From positions 36,989,742 to 37,053,741 of the forward strand of contig CM063506.1 in the NCBI GenBank assembly GCA_032207245.1: a DNA stretch of 64,000 nucleotides. Direction: 5' to 3'. The DNA comes from Pardosa pseudoannulata (Eukaryota > Arthropoda > Arachnida > Araneae > Lycosidae). The notes below the pieces were generated by a model, which ran no database searches, was not told the origin of the DNA, and saw nothing but the letters and a program-made list of their open reading frames with translations. Numbering within the stretch: position 1 is the first letter of the stretch; each line of letters starts with the position of its first letter. A program made the position numbers and the translations under genes. Positions 23,903 to 36,422 of this stretch are shown piece by piece.

Positions 23903-25114
23903 CGAGGGTTGCTATTTATATTTCTGGCCTTGGCAACAGTAAGTCTTGCTAGGCGACCGCAGACGATTTTAATCGAAAGTTTGATATTTTTAAACATAAA
24001 TTCAGCAGACGATTTACCATTATAGCTTTATTTGTGTTGATGACAGTAAATTGAAAAGTTCTTCTCTTTCAAAAAATGGAATTGAATCGTGAACATTTTC
24101 GTGCCATTATTTTTCATAACTTTCGACGGGGATTGTCAAGACAAGAGTGCTTCGATGAACTTAATTCTTTATACAGCGATAAAGCGCCATCCTACTTCAC
24201 TGTGAAAAATTGGTATAACAAATTTAATCGTGGTCGAAGTTCGATTCAGGACGAATCCCGTGCAGGTCGTCTAAAATCCGTTGTTGTGCCAGAAAAGATC
24301 GATCCTGTACGTGAACTGCTAAAGCAAGATCGTCATGTGACATACCGTGAGATAGAGGCGTCTTTGGACCTTAGTATGACTAGCATCAATAAAATATTGC
24401 ATAAACATTTGAGCGTAAAAAAACATTCTGACAAAAGCTCAAAAAAATTGGTTCAAAGTACATCAAAGGCTGTGTATAACATCTACACAGGTGACGAATC
24501 ATGGATCTATGCATATGAGCCGGAAACAAAACAGCAATCAACTGTATGGGTCTTCCAAGACGAGGCAAAACCAACAAAAGTTGTTCGAGGAAGAAGCACA
24601 TCGAAACAAATGATTGCCTGTTTCTTCGGCATTAACGGTCATGTGGCAACAGTGGCGTTAGAGCAAAGCAGGACGGTCAATTCTGAATGGTACACGACCA
24701 TTTGTTTACCAGAAGTAATCGGAGAAAAGCAGTAGAACAGGCGAATCATTCTTCATCATGACAATGCGAGCTCTCACACATCGACTAAAACAAAGGCATT
24801 TCTGAAGGAGCGAAAGATCGAACTGATGGGTCATCCGCCGTACATCCCTGATTTGGCACCCAATGACTTCTTCTTATTCCCACACATCAAAAATAATTTA
24901 CGTGGACAACGGTTTTCGACCCCCGAAGAAGCGGTTGATGCATTCAAAACGCATGTTTTGGAGTTACCTCAATCGGACTGGAAAAAGTGCTTTCAAACGC
25001 ATGCAAAAGTGTATTGATCATCATGGAGAATATTTTGAAAAACAATAAAACCAATTTCGATCCTACATATTTGTTTTTTCATTATTAGGCCAGAAATATA
25101 AATAGCAACCCTCG
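23903..25114 (+). mobile_element. Mariner transposon with perfect 28-bp inverted ends
   Basis: The left end (23903-23930, starting cgagggttgctattta) and the right end (25087-25114) are exact inverted repeats over 28 bp. TA lies on both sides, which is the mariner target site. The total of 1212 bp is close to the usual 1.2-1.3 kb of mariners. The transposase gene inside is broken. Confidence 0.95.
24076..25048 (+). pseudogene. Mariner transposase, inactivated (DD34D)
   Basis: The ATG at 24076 opens a 219-codon frame. It starts with a mariner helix-turn-helix domain (HFRAIIFHNFRRGLSRQEC) and reaches the first catalytic aspartate in TGDESWIY. A TAG at 24733-24735 interrupts it. The same frame continues with HHDNASSH (second Asp) and YIPDLAPND (third Asp), 34 residues apart, which is the DD34D signature. 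A frameshift near 25005 splits the last residues (continuing MQKCIDHHGEYFEKQ). Compared with intact mariners (roughly 345 residues), the linker between the DNA-binding part and TGDESW looks shortened by some 20 residues and locally frameshifted around 24415-24465. The copy cannot make an active enzyme. Confidence 0.92.
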
Positions 25115-25116
25115 TA

Positions 25117-26469
25117 TACAGGACATGTATATTTATAACTACTATATAACAAAATTGTCAGTGTTCGCCAAAGCGGACATTAATTATCTCAAAAATGGAA
25201 AATTATATATTTTTTTGTTTATTTTACAGAGATCCTAATGTCTATAGAGACATGGGAAAATAACAGAAATTAAAATTAAAAAATATTTGAAAAAACAACG
25301 TGTCAAATTAAGGGTTAAATTAATAAAATAATATTTTATAAAATAAAGATAAAGCCTTTTTGCCGGTATATAATCTCTAAGTATTTTTAGATTAGATTCT
25401 ATTTCAGCAGTTTAAAGTATATGATTTCTTAAATAAGTAATATTGTGCTTCCTTATAAAAAAGATCATTAAAAAACCATTCTTTCATTTCATATTGTTTG
25501 CATAAAATTGTTGCATAAAATTTTTTTGATTAACTTATATTTCAGGAATAAGTAAAGACAAACAAATGTATATTTTAGAAACAAGTTAAAACTCTTTTTA
25601 TCGTTGTATAATCACAAATCATTCTTAGATTCAATTCTGGTTTCAGCTTGAATTTTTCCTGTAGCATCTTTAAATATTTGAATCTATTCTTTTGACAGAA
25701 AAGTTCAGCAAATTACAAGTCTATTAAATTCCCTTAATGTATACATAATTCATTGAATTTTTGAACTATAAAAGATTGATGTTTAACATTCTGTTACATG
25801 ATAAAGAAAGCAGCTGTTATGAAGCTGAACGAGCTTCTTGCTCTGAGCCAAAAAAGGAGAAGTGAGCAAAATCGACATCTTCGAAACAGCTGTGCACTCT
25901 ACTTTCCTTGTTATGTTTGATAATTTTGTTCTTTATATGTATAACATTTCTGCTTGGAGATTTTTTAAAATTTGTTCGTTCTTGTACGTTGTGCAATGAA
26001 AATTAAATTTTATTTTCAACAAATCCTCAGAAGCACTTATGTTAACATTTTATTAGTTAAGATTAGGTAAAGAATTTCGAAAACAAATATAAAATATTTA
26101 GTTTTATATTTTCTGATCCACTTTTTAAATACTTTTTTACAGAAAGATACACTGTTATCTTCTCCAGACGAAGGTGATTTTAAGTGGTAAAAATGCTTTT
26201 GATTCATTTTGAATTGGAAGGTGTGTGTTATTTATACAAAAACTTGTTGCTTTCTTCAGATTTCCTCATACCTTTGATAGCTCCATCTCTCATCTTTCAT
26301 TTGAATAACATCGTCTGCATGCACGTCTAATTATTTTTTTCCAGAATCATTTTTTCAAACAGCGATATTATACGTTCTTCGATACGGTATTCTTACGGTA
26401 CTCTTCGTTTAGTTACATTTTCGACAAGTCTTAATAATTTTGCAGCTATTGATTCTCTAAATCTTCTAA
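25117..26469. other. AT-rich intergenic DNA
   Basis: No coding region or repeat was recognised. Confidence 0.5.
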
Positions 26470-26471
26470 TA

Positions 26472-27028
26472 CAGGGTGTTTAAAAAATGACCAGTATATT
26501 TGAAAAATCAATAAAAAACTAAACGAACAGTGATAGAAATTCACAGTTTATTGCAATATGTTTGGGACAATAGTAAATTTTCAGGCAAACTTTAAAATTA
26601 GTTACAATATTCCACAACAGATGGCGCTGCAGTCTTGAAAAATCTAAACTACCATATTTGTCTGTGGGGATTTTTAAAAGACCAGGTGTACCGCCACTAT
26701 CCAGAAACAATTGAATAACTGGAACAGTACATCTGTTCTGCATGTGAAGATATCTCGCCCGAGATGTTTACACGGATTTCCGATAATTTCGTTCTGAGAA
26801 TAGCCATATTATTGCTGCGCATGGTGGATATCTGGAAAGTATCGTAGTTTAGATTTTTCCAGACTGCAGCGTCATCTGTTGTGGAACATTGTAACTAATT
26901 TTGAAAGTTTGTCTGCCTAAAAATTTAATATTGTCCGAAGCATATTGCAATAAACTGTGTATTTTTATCATTGTCCGTTTAGCTTTTATCGATCTTTCAA
27001 ATATACCGGTCATTTTTCAGACAACCTG
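26472..27028. mobile_element. Fold-back MITE with about 185-bp inverted arms
   Basis: The ends cagggtgtttaaaaaatgac and its complement are flanked by TA. Arms of about 185 bp (26472-26655 and 26843-27028) pair well, sharing for example the complement of cagatggcgctgcagtcttg. A loop of roughly 190 bp separates them. TA targets suggest a Tc1/mariner-type parent. Confidence 0.8.
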
Positions 27029-27030
27029 TA

Positions 27031-27854
27031 TTTACAGTCTTCTTTGTTACAATTTCGTAAAGAACCCAGAAGTCTTTGCAATTAAATTATCAGAAGTTTA
27101 ATAGAATGTTTTCGGTACCATTTGATTTTTTACTGTCCGTGAATAAGAAACCATTTAGTCTGAATAATCTAAACCATACTTTTCCTTACTATGTCCAAAG
27201 ACAACAGGTGATTAGAGTATTCCGGGTCGCTGTTGCTTTAAGAAACATCAAGAATATTTTTGTAACTTGATATCATGATAGGAACATGTTTCGGGGATAA
27301 TATTCTTTCGCCTTGAGTATCTTTTCATTTGAGTATGAAAACTTTGTTACTATTCTCTTTGGTTACCATCTCACCTTTTCTCAGTTTGCAATCAAGAATA
27401 ACTTTGGGGATGGGTTTGTTCTTATGGCTAAGTGTTTTAACTATGTAGAATCAGAAGTTAAAAGGATATTCTTTCCCGGTTTTGCCTTTTATTAATTTTA
27501 TTTCTTAAAAAATATAACTAAATCCGTCTAACTCCTTGTCAAATTTATCACTTGCACAATTATACTCAAATCACTGCAAATGACAATATTATATTCGTAA
27601 TATGAAATTTCAAAACCCACATTTGATAATAAGATTGCTGAAATTCTTCAGTGCTTCAATTCATAGTATTGTCACGTAGATCAGGTGAACATGGTGAATC
27701 CAATGAAAACGCTCAAGACCAACTCAAGATTTTATTTCCTCGCAACTGAAGGAAATCCTGCTTATATACAGTTTTAGAACCTTCCAGACTTGGAAGGCCC
27801 GCAGAAAATTAGCAACTATAATTAACATAAACTTGCATAAACAAATTAAATTAA
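27031..27854. other. Unassigned DNA with short open frames
   Basis: Two overlapping 60-65 codon plus-strand frames (27076-27270 and 27313-27495) show no motif I recognise and no clear splice context. A decayed repeat is possible. Confidence 0.35.
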
Positions 27855-27960
27855 CATAAAGCAAATCCAAATTAGAGGCAACTTGCCTGGCTTGCTTCCG
27901 AACCCGTAACCTCCCGTTCACGAGTATGCAGCTTTATCGACTGAACGATTTTCGCTACAG
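27855..27960 (-). mobile_element. SINE family A head fragment
   Basis: The minus strand shows gggaggttacgggttcggaa, which is the B-box context of the intact family A copy at 17885-18243. Confidence 0.6.
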
Positions 27961-29848
27961 TATAAACTGTTCTTCTGGATTCTGATGAAAATCGTATTAA
28001 AGTATTTTCATATAACAAAATCCCATTGATAGATCAAAAATTTTATTATTTGAAATTCAGTGCTTGTAATCAGATATTACTAATAATACTTCAAGTACTA
28101 CGTACTCAGATATTACTGACCACTCAACAATTAGAAAAATCAAAAAATTAGGGCATCGAAAAATTTGGGCTTCGGAATTTTAAGTGAGGAATAAAAATTA
28201 AAGAAATAGAGATAAATAATCAAAATTTAAGCAAAATAGTCAGGATTTTATCCAGTTATAAATAGAGCGAATGGTGTTTTTAAGAAAAAAGAAAGAATCT
28301 TTCACGTATAACTAAAGGTTATGCACCATTTTCAATTCTAAAGATATGACCATCCCTTTAATATTTATCTTCCATACTACTAATGTAAAGGTGAATTTCA
28401 TCCCATTTCATAGGTTTTACTCTTTTTAATCATTACTCTAGACCAAATTACTCTCAAATTCTAATGATTAAGTGTACCACTGAATTATGTTTAACTACAT
28501 AGGTAAATTTCATTATCATCTCAGAAGCTTTTCACGTATTTAATGGTAATACAGACTGAATTACTCAGCATCCAATAACTGTGTATTCCCTTCAATTGCA
28601 TTTACCTAATTATAGTGATGATGCAAACAGGTCTTCGAAATTAGTGTATATTTTAAGCAATTTTTGTTAATATGAGAACTTTCATTGATAAAAGTCTTAG
28701 TTGAAAATTATTTTAAAAATAGACTTGCATCTTCATTATTAGAAATATGTTGAATTACATTAAAGAAATGATTTTTTTCGATTTAACTGTATTTGTTAAC
28801 ATGTTATCCATATAATTATCATCTGTGTCAGGGTACTCGTATAAGTAGATTAAATACTGTACTTAAAATTAATCGATATTGCATTAAAAGATATTATTTG
28901 TTAACCTTCAGATTCGGTGTATTAACTGACTTTTTGATTAAAGTCGTTTAAATGTTTTCCAAGCGATAACAGTGAAAAGCCCAACTTATTACCATGTGGA
29001 CGGGAAATCAAAAACAACTCGTCCATTAACCCTTTTTATCCTGAAGGTACTTATAAGTTCTGCTTTCACGAAAGACCTATATATTCCTAATAAAGCCGTT
29101 TTTCCTGACAGTACTCACAAGGACATGAACGATGCAGTTCCTACAGCAGAAAAGAAATGAAAGCACCAATCAGGAATCCTTTTTTTCCCAATTAGTAGCT
29201 TTTATTTACTGGTATTTTATAACTAGAGTGCTGCATTCGAAGATCATTTTGTGGTAGAGTTGATACACGTGTTGTTCAATTGAGTAAATTTAGTGGTTTA
29301 TTACTAGTTATTTGGTACTCTTATTTTTAGAGGCTTCTATACTTCACAGGTAAGCATTTCATTTGTTTTATTCATAATTTAATGTTTTATTTTTTATCGT
29401 AGAGTCAAAAATCTATATTGGTACTAGAAAGAACCAGCTGCAAAATTAACTACTAAAATACAGTAAAAAATAATTTTCTTTTTTCTATTATTATTCTCCA
29501 TTAAAACTTATCTAATAATGCAAAAATGCAGTAAGAAAGTGGATGGTAAATTAATTCACGATATAAAGGGTTAAGACATAACTTTCTTTAAAATGTTTAG
29601 CTTAAAAATTAACTATTTTGAAGGCCATTTTAAGATAATATATATATATATAATTACTACTTCAGAAGTAGTTTTAATAATTTTAGATTATGCTGGGAGG
29701 TTCAAAATTATTTAGTGCATTTTATGTTTGTAAAAGATGAGAGCAGAATGAAGTACGTTACGTATATGTTTATTGCTTTCTTTGGTATACCATTTTAAAC
29801 AGTTTCACTTAGCGAGATTTTAAGCAAAAAATTTGAACTCTTGCTTAG
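27961..29848. other. AT-rich intergenic DNA
   Basis: No supported feature before the candidate exon at 29849. Confidence 0.45.
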
Positions 29849-29862
29849 AGTCATCTTCTCCA

Positions 29863-30036
29863 ATGAAACAACTTTTTATGTTTCTAGTATTGTTAACCGT
29901 CATAACTGTTGGATCTGAGGAACTGAATTTCTCATTAGTAAGAAAACAAAAAGGACCAGTAGCCAGAAAGAGAATGTTTGGTGAGCAAGAAATAGCTGCA
30001 GATGAAAATTTCGGATCATTTTTTTTTTTTCATTAA
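29863..30036 (+). CDS. Candidate secreted-peptide exon
   Basis: An ATG at 29863 opens 57 codons. The first residues form a convincing signal peptide: MKQ, then a hydrophobic core LFMFLVLLTVITV, then a small-residue cleavage context VGS before two glutamates. A basic stretch with RK, KQK and RKR follows (residues 27-37), as in peptide precursors cut at basic sites. A good acceptor (ttgcttag, ending 29848) precedes the ATG, and a strong donor (ttg|gtgagc) follows at 29980/29981. The real exon may therefore be 29849-29980, with the open frame beyond it intronic; the terminal run FFFF comes from a poly-T tract. No partner exon was found and the family is unknown. It could be chance. Confidence 0.35.
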   Translation: MKQLFMFLVLLTVITVGSEELNFSLVRKQKGPVARKRMFGEQEIAADENFGSFFFFH

Positions 30037-30109
30037 ACAGACAGTTACTAGCACTGCATATCTAGACATATCAGATTGCTATGTCTTTCTTCAATTTGAA
30101 TGCTGTCAT

Positions 30110-30480
30110 CCTCTAGTTATCTTTCAACAAGACTGCACTCTACCATACTGGGTTTACATGGTTTGAACGGTGTTGAGCATGACATTTACAAAATGTTGTA
30201 TCAGTCGTGGGAGGTGTAGGGGCGACAACATGGCCAGCAAGATTCTCGATATAAAGCACCTTTACTTTTTATTCTGGAGTCACGTTAAAGACCGAGGGTA
30301 AGCAATTTCAGTTTCGTCTATAGATGACCTAAAAGGACGAATCATTGAAATAATTGGGGAAATATCTGTTGAAATGCTGCAAAACACTTGAAATGTGTAA
30401 AAATTATCCGAAGATTTTAAAAATGGTATATTTACAAACGCTCTGTTTCGGTAAAGCACAAAGCAACTATTAGTTGCTTG
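30110..30480 (+). pseudogene. DDE transposase C-terminal remnant
   Basis: Across shifting frames the segment reads like the end of an IS630/Tc1-type transposase. There is an FQQDC element near 30122, a WPAR-like piece near 30230, and FLFWSHVKD near 30270. Then come SIDDLKGRIIEI and SVEMLQN near 30320-30390. Several stops and frameshifts are present. It is a decayed fragment with no ends recognised. Confidence 0.55.
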
Positions 30481-30489
30481 AAACAATAA

Positions 30490-31675
30490 CTAGTTTTACA
30501 CATTGGAGACGTTTATTATGAAATAAATTTGAGAATTTAAAACAAAAATAAATTTTAAATATTAATTTAATGCAAAAAAAATTTTAAAATATAAAAAATT
30601 TAATTTAAAACTAAGAATGTAGAATAAAAATGAATTAACATATTTGCGTATGTTATAGTAAAGCCTTGTTAATATTCTATTTATTGTAGTTTTCAGTAAT
30701 TTTTGTAATAAAGTTAATATTGTTTAAAATGTGTCTATAATATTATACCTATTAAAAATAAAATGTAGAGACTCCCGAAAACAACTAGGGAGGTGAAGTA
30801 GAATAAAAACTGGAAACCACTAGGTTTAAACCCATGAAGCTCCTTAATTTAAGCAGAAAGCATGAACCAATTTATGAAGATAAATATTACAATTTAGCAC
30901 AACAACGTTTCATTTAACTTTGTGGCGATCTACATGATTCAGACATTTCAAATAGACTACTTAAGAACTTGAATGCTCTCCTTTATTTTATTTTTCTACT
31001 TCTATTTTTCAGCTAGAGGAAAAAACAAGTACAAGATTCATTTTTGTGTGCATCAGAATTTTATCCTCTATATACAAGTATTTCTAGATGTGTTATAACT
31101 GTTTCATAATACAATATAATTTTTATTATTCATTTTTCTGTTAGAAATAAAATTTTTACTTTTAATCTTTATTTAATAAAATCCTTTTTCTTGGGAAAAC
31201 AAAGGCTTGTTTTCTTAAAATCCAACATTCTTTGAAAAATCATCCAAACTCCTGATACTAAGAACTATGCATGATGGATGAACAAAAAATATTGAGTTTG
31301 AAGCTTCAAAACCGATTATGTATGTGGAGATAGACGGCTAAGCTGGGTGCTAAATGTAAAAAGTTAAAAAATACCAACCGTGCTTCCTAGGAAATAAAAC
31401 CTAGTCTTATTTAAATTTTGCTGCAAAAGACATACTAAGACTTAATTTCGGGTGATGTCTTATTCTTCATGCCCATCTATTAATGCGTTCATGTTCAAGA
31501 AACGTATTTATTCAGGTTCAAGAAACATTAACAAATGAACAAAATCATTTATTCTAAAACGTCTATATCGACTTCTTTTGAACATAGTCATAAAGAAGAA
31601 TCTCGAATTTTTTGTGACTTCATTTCCTCTAAAACCATTGGCCTCTCATGTTGAACTCTCCTCAAATGAGCCCTG
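30490..31675. other. AT-rich intergenic DNA
   Basis: No supported feature. Confidence 0.5.
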
Positions 31676-31677
31676 GT

Positions 31678-31990
31678 GTTGTTGTTGTTGTTCTTGACAC
31701 CATTTGGACAAAGCAAGCACCATTTGAGCCATACGCAACTTGTTTTAAAGCAGAAGTGTGCGCCTTTTGTTTTTAATGAGCACCACTAGAGTGAAAGAAC
31801 GACTTTTCTCAAGTGTTCAAGTGGTAATTGAGAAGAAGGGACCAAGCAGAAAACCCATAGGCTTAGCCTTGCAATCCCCAGAGGTATTGTTTGAGAACTT
31901 GGAGGTCATTTTGACTAGGTCTGGATTAGTGACTAGGTCTTGCAATCCCCAGAGGTATTGTGTGAGAACTTGGAAAACATTGCGACTAGG
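31678..31990 (-). mobile_element. SINE family A, 5'-truncated
   Basis: It matches the body and AAC-repeat tail of 17885-18243 (shared cccataggctt and gagaacttgga) but lacks the tRNA head. A piece of about 70 bp around ttgcaatccccagaggtatt is duplicated inside it. Confidence 0.75.
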
Positions 31991-32405
31991 TCTGGATCGT
32001 TTATTAATATTCAAACTTTCTCTACTTAAAAATATATCACCTAATATTGATATAATTTAAATACCAAGATAACAATATTAAAATTATGTTCTGCCGATAT
32101 ATCCCCGTCGGCGATACTGTTTATCCCTCGCGTGCGATAACGAATAAAATATATTGATTTGCAATTTAGATCTATCTGCAGGTTTTTCGAAAGCTACATC
32201 TAATGTATGGAGTTATTTGAAATATCACAGTGCTCTACACTATTAGAATCTAAATTTCAAATAAGAATAACTCTCTTTTTATTTTTAAAAATTAAGATAT
32301 AATTTTTAACTTACATTATTTATCTTTAATAATTTATCAAGTAATTTATAGTTAATTTCAAGTTTTGTATTACAGAATTCCAATGCATCGAAATTCTATT
32401 CTTGT

Positions 32406-32410
<5 letters not shown>

Positions 32411-32440
<30 letters not shown>
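32411..32440. repeat. (TA)n microsatellite left of LTR-like repeat
   Basis: A pure TA run forming the left neighbour of the repeat at 32470-32971. Confidence 0.9.
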
Positions 32441-32442
<2 letters not shown>

Positions 32443-32469
32443 AAATTATTTAACTTTAATATTTCATTA

Positions 32470-32971
32470 AAAACCTCCTCTCTCCCATTCTAATTCCTTA
32501 AAATCTTTTTCTCAGCCTCTAACTGTCTTAATTAAAGAAGCTTTCTCTACTTAAAATTCTTTCGATCCATTTCCCAAAGCTTTCTATCCTATAGATATAA
32601 ATTTTCTGTCTATTCAACACGTTTTCCAGTTGTCGCCGGCAAATGGCTTCTGGTTTTTCTTGATCTTATACTTAAATTCACTGAGTAAACGGGAAAATTC
32701 TTTTTGTCTTCGCTCTTGGATTCACCTCTGTTCGAGCAGAGGGATTTTTGTGTCTTTCTCTTGCCTGTCGTTGAGTAGTAAAGATGTCCGTTTTAGCAGC
32801 TCTGAAATAAAGTTTTAATTAAACTTGTACCGTTCTCTTTAATGTGGCCAGACTGCATCGTTCATTGTTACTGCTAGCTTATTAGGCTTCTCCTTGCCTA
32901 GTAGCCCGGACGAGTAAAAACAATAAGGGCTACATAATTATTGGGACTAGAGGAAATAATGTTAACACACA
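32470..32971 (+). repeat. LTR-like repeat in (TA)n, copy A
   Basis: It aligns with 44605-45114 over its length and with the minus strand of 50122-50345 over its last 220 bp. Shared landmarks are cctcctctctcccattctaa, ttgtcgccggcaaat and gcttctccttgcc. An aaataaag signal lies at 32805, about 170 bp before the right end, as in an LTR R/U5 region. Both sides are TA tracts. No internal coding sequence is attached. Confidence 0.6.
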
Positions 32972-32972
32972 C

Positions 32973-33035
<63 letters not shown>
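32972..33035. repeat. (TA)n microsatellite right of copy A
   Basis: Pure TA run following an acacaca step. Confidence 0.95.
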
Positions 33036-33037
<2 letters not shown>

Positions 33038-34207
33038 TGGCGTGCGGTAGGTTTTCATGCAGGGTGTGCAGAGAACATGGATTTTCCAATAAATTTTTAA
33101 TTATTGAGACATCTGAGTTCTCCATTCTGAAACGGGTTATTTATTATGAATATAAATTTAAAGAATACAATAAATAAAATATTTACCTACGAGTAGTCGA
33201 GTTATAACTATAAAAACAGCTAAATTTATGATAATTCTACTAGTACTGAAGAAAAAATCATGTCTTTTGTTGTATGGTATTATATCGGCGCCGAAAAAGC
33301 AAAGCTTCGGTCTTCCAAGAAAAACTTATATGTTCAGTAAACGTAGCACCACATGGCGCCCACCGCTACGGTGCCGACAAACCGAACGTCTATTCCACGT
33401 GCAGAGAATTTCACCGCATGCTGGCACAATAGAGAGAACTGTTTTTTGTTCGGTCAGTGGATTAAATTATATTTATTAATTGTTTTTAACATTTGGAAAT
33501 CATATATTCTGTGAAAAACATCTTCACAATTTTTAAAAACAAAACCAGGGATATGGTGTTACAGGTATAACTTATATACTGTCTGTTAGACACAATGAAT
33601 GGTAGAATTTGGACTGTTCTGTTAAAATTCGTTTCTTTAAAACAAAACAATATAGTTTTTCAGCGAATTATTTCAATAAATATAACACATCACCGAAATT
33701 AATTTACCACACTAAAACATTTCCCTTTATCTTAATGAAATACTTCTTTCATATTTCTGTGAAAACAATATCTTACAATATATAAATTTAAACATTAACC
33801 GTCTGCAAAATCGTATGGCCAGTTAATCAGTTAAAAAACCAAAATCGCTTCAGCACGTAAGTCCCCGCTGTAATACAACGCTTAATAAACAGTACCTTCA
33901 TATGATTCTGAATGCCAAGTGCAGGAAAAATAGCTGCACTTGCCTAGTGCCATAGTATGCTGTTTTTCTCCAGTAGCGCATACATATAAAGCGTGATTTT
34001 AAATTTAGTGAGCAGTGCTTACACATTAAAACTTCTTATGTTCGTTTGCGCTCTACGTGGTGCAGCATAGTCTGCACTGCTTGAATACACAGCAAAACAT
34101 AATATTTGAATATATTATATATAAATTATATTTATATAATTTTTAAATATGACATATGCAGAAAATTATTCTATAATTTTGCCATGTGCATAATAATATA
34201 CGCATCT
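33036..34207. other. Unassigned DNA
   Basis: It begins cagtggcgtgcggtagg, which looks like a hAT-type terminus, and has a possible partner near 33395-33425 (gagaatttcaccgcatgctg). No target duplication could be shown. The remainder has no recognised content. Confidence 0.3.
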
Positions 34208-34215
34208 TATATATA

Positions 34216-34275
<60 letters not shown>
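34208..34275. repeat. (TA)n microsatellite
   Basis: TA run. The long open frame crossing it is an artefact. Confidence 0.9.
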
Positions 34276-34278
<3 letters not shown>

Positions 34279-34745
34279 CTTCATCAAATTTAGGAAAGTA
34301 AATTATTTTTCAGAAGGAATATTTATTCTGGTAGGAGAGTTCGTGAAAAAGAAAACTTTAAAAAAATGTTTCATAATTAATCCTCTTGTATTGAAATTGA
34401 AATTATTGGGAACTACAATTATTTCGTTTCTCCCAGAGAATATGCAAAGACTAAAATTACAAAAAGAAATTAAAATGTAAAATAGCGAAGTGTTGCTCAA
34501 TAGTTTCCTTTGCGATCTTTTCTGTCTCAGAGCACAATAGCTTTTATAAATATTTAGAGCATAGTGATGAGAAAGGGTCCAAATTGATCTGTTCTTTAAT
34601 CGTGTGACTGATTTTTGGAATACTCGAATTATATGTTTAGTTTACAACTTATCAGTTCTGCACACTAAAAGTTGTAGATCATATTACGCTTACGTCTGCC
34701 GGATACTGGACCAATGAAACTGTTTTGGTTTGGATCTCTACGGTC

Positions 34746-35425
34746 CAGGGCCTGATTATCGCACGGGCACTTAGGGCACGTGTCCTGGACACGAGATATT
34801 TTCGCGGTTACTAAAATTTAGTCGAGTGTTTGAAACACATATTAAGTGATGAAAAATTGCAAACTTACGCTACCATCGTTAAGTTTTAATAAATTATTGT
34901 AAGAGGTAATTGTGTTTGTCATGAACTCTATTGTTTCCTATTTACTTTAATTTTGCTGTTATTTACCTGATAATTAATTCCCTCAACGAACCTGGTGCTC
35001 TTTTTTTCCTATGGGTTATTGCATATTTATAAGACAGATTATTAACAACATACCACTATAAACCATTAAATCATCTCATCAATTTAAATTATTTTTATTT
35101 CTTTTATTATTTATTTTCTGCACCCCAGAGCTTGAGAGTGTGATAAGGTAAAAATTAAAAAAAAGTGGGCCACTCTAGGTCTTTAAAAGTCCTTAATTTT
35201 TAGCATGGCTAAACAAAGATAATGATTACATAAAATGAAAATTGGGTGTTTTGGATTTTGAATATTACTTTAATGCTAATTTCTTAAATATGTTTGCTAA
35301 TTCAATGTTATAAGTTTTATATGACAGTAATTATTATAATAACCTGTAGCTATAAATTTGCATGGGGTGGAGGGCACAAAAAATGGATTGTGCCCTGGGT
35401 ACAAAAGTGTCTTAGTCGGGCCCTG
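34746..35425. mobile_element. hAT-like non-autonomous transposon
   Basis: The ends cagggcctgattatc and (complement) cagggcccgactaag form an inverted repeat. The flanks ctacggtc and ttacggtt are an 8-bp target duplication with two differences, as expected for hAT elements. The sister duplication copy near 36122 shows the empty site. No transposase is present. Confidence 0.8.
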
Positions 35426-35433
35426 TTACGGTT

Positions 35434-35560
35434 TACTAATTTTGCCCTACGAAAGCTATTAATCAACACCTACTACTTAAAGCTGATTCCGAAAGGCTAC
35501 AAACATCTATGCCGGGAACGATATTCGTACCCGTTGAATCTGATACCGAAGATCAGTTTA
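35434..35560 (-). mobile_element. SINE family B fragment (duplication copy 1)
   Basis: On the minus strand it shows the family B features: an upstream gttcgtagcc-like element, a cggaatcagctttaagtagt stretch and a decayed B-box. The same fragment recurs at 36127-36270 in duplication copy 2, so it predates the duplication. Confidence 0.65.
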
Positions 35561-36126
35561 CCAATGAAAGGAGTTTAATTTCGATTTGGGAGAAATATAT
35601 TTTGGCATAAATAGGCAATATAAATTTACAGTAATGATTTCCAATTTGAGTAAGCAATTCTGTTTAGTATGTGAAGAAATTACTCCTCAACAATATATAT
35701 ATTTATTCTCTTAAGTGTTAAAAGGAATTACTCCTAAAAAGTAATTTTAACCTTTCAGAAAATTTATAATTTTTAGGATCAAATTTTAACTATAAAAATT
35801 TTAATTAACAATAAATAAAAAGGTTTAGGATGAAAGAAAGCTAAGGTTATTCAAAAATGGTAATATATCCTCCTGCTTTAAAGTATTATCTCGATATATC
35901 AATGATATGATATTTTCTGTCTAAAGCACAATAGCTTTTATAAATATTTTGAGCATAGCGATGAGATTGATCTCTTCTTTAATGCGTATGACTGATTTTT
36001 GGAATACCCGAATTGTAAGTTTAGTTTGTAACTTATCAGTTCTGCACGCTGAAAGTTGTAGGTCATATTACTCTTACGTCCGCCGGATATTGGACCAATG
36101 AAACTGTTTTGGTTTGGATCTCTACG

Positions 36127-36270
36127 TCTACTAATTTTGTCCTACGAAAGCTATTGACCGACACTTACTACTTAAAGCTGATTCTGAACGGCTACGAACA
36201 TCCATGCCGGGAGCGAAATTCGAACCCACTGATTTCAATACCGAAGATCAGTTTGCAAATGAAAGGAGTT
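36127..36270 (-). mobile_element. SINE family B fragment (duplication copy 2)
   Basis: Sister of 35434-35560. The B-box context gggttcgaatttc is better preserved here. Confidence 0.65.
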
Positions 36271-36422
36271 TAATTTCGATTCGGGAGAAATATAATTTGG
36301 CATAAATAAGCTGTTTAAATTAGCAGAAATAGTTTCCAATTTGAATAAGCATTTCTGTTTAGTGAAGAAATTACTTCTCAACAATATATATATTTTTTTC
36401 TCTTAAGTATTAAAAGGAATTA

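Noticed and set aside
33036..33425. hAT-like element starting cagtggcgtgcgg
   Set aside because: Only the left end is convincing. The possible right partner near 33395-33425 is not terminal and no 8-bp duplication could be shown.
35294..35578. 94-codon plus-strand frame
   Set aside because: It crosses the hAT-like right end and the SINE fragment, so it is a composite of repeats.
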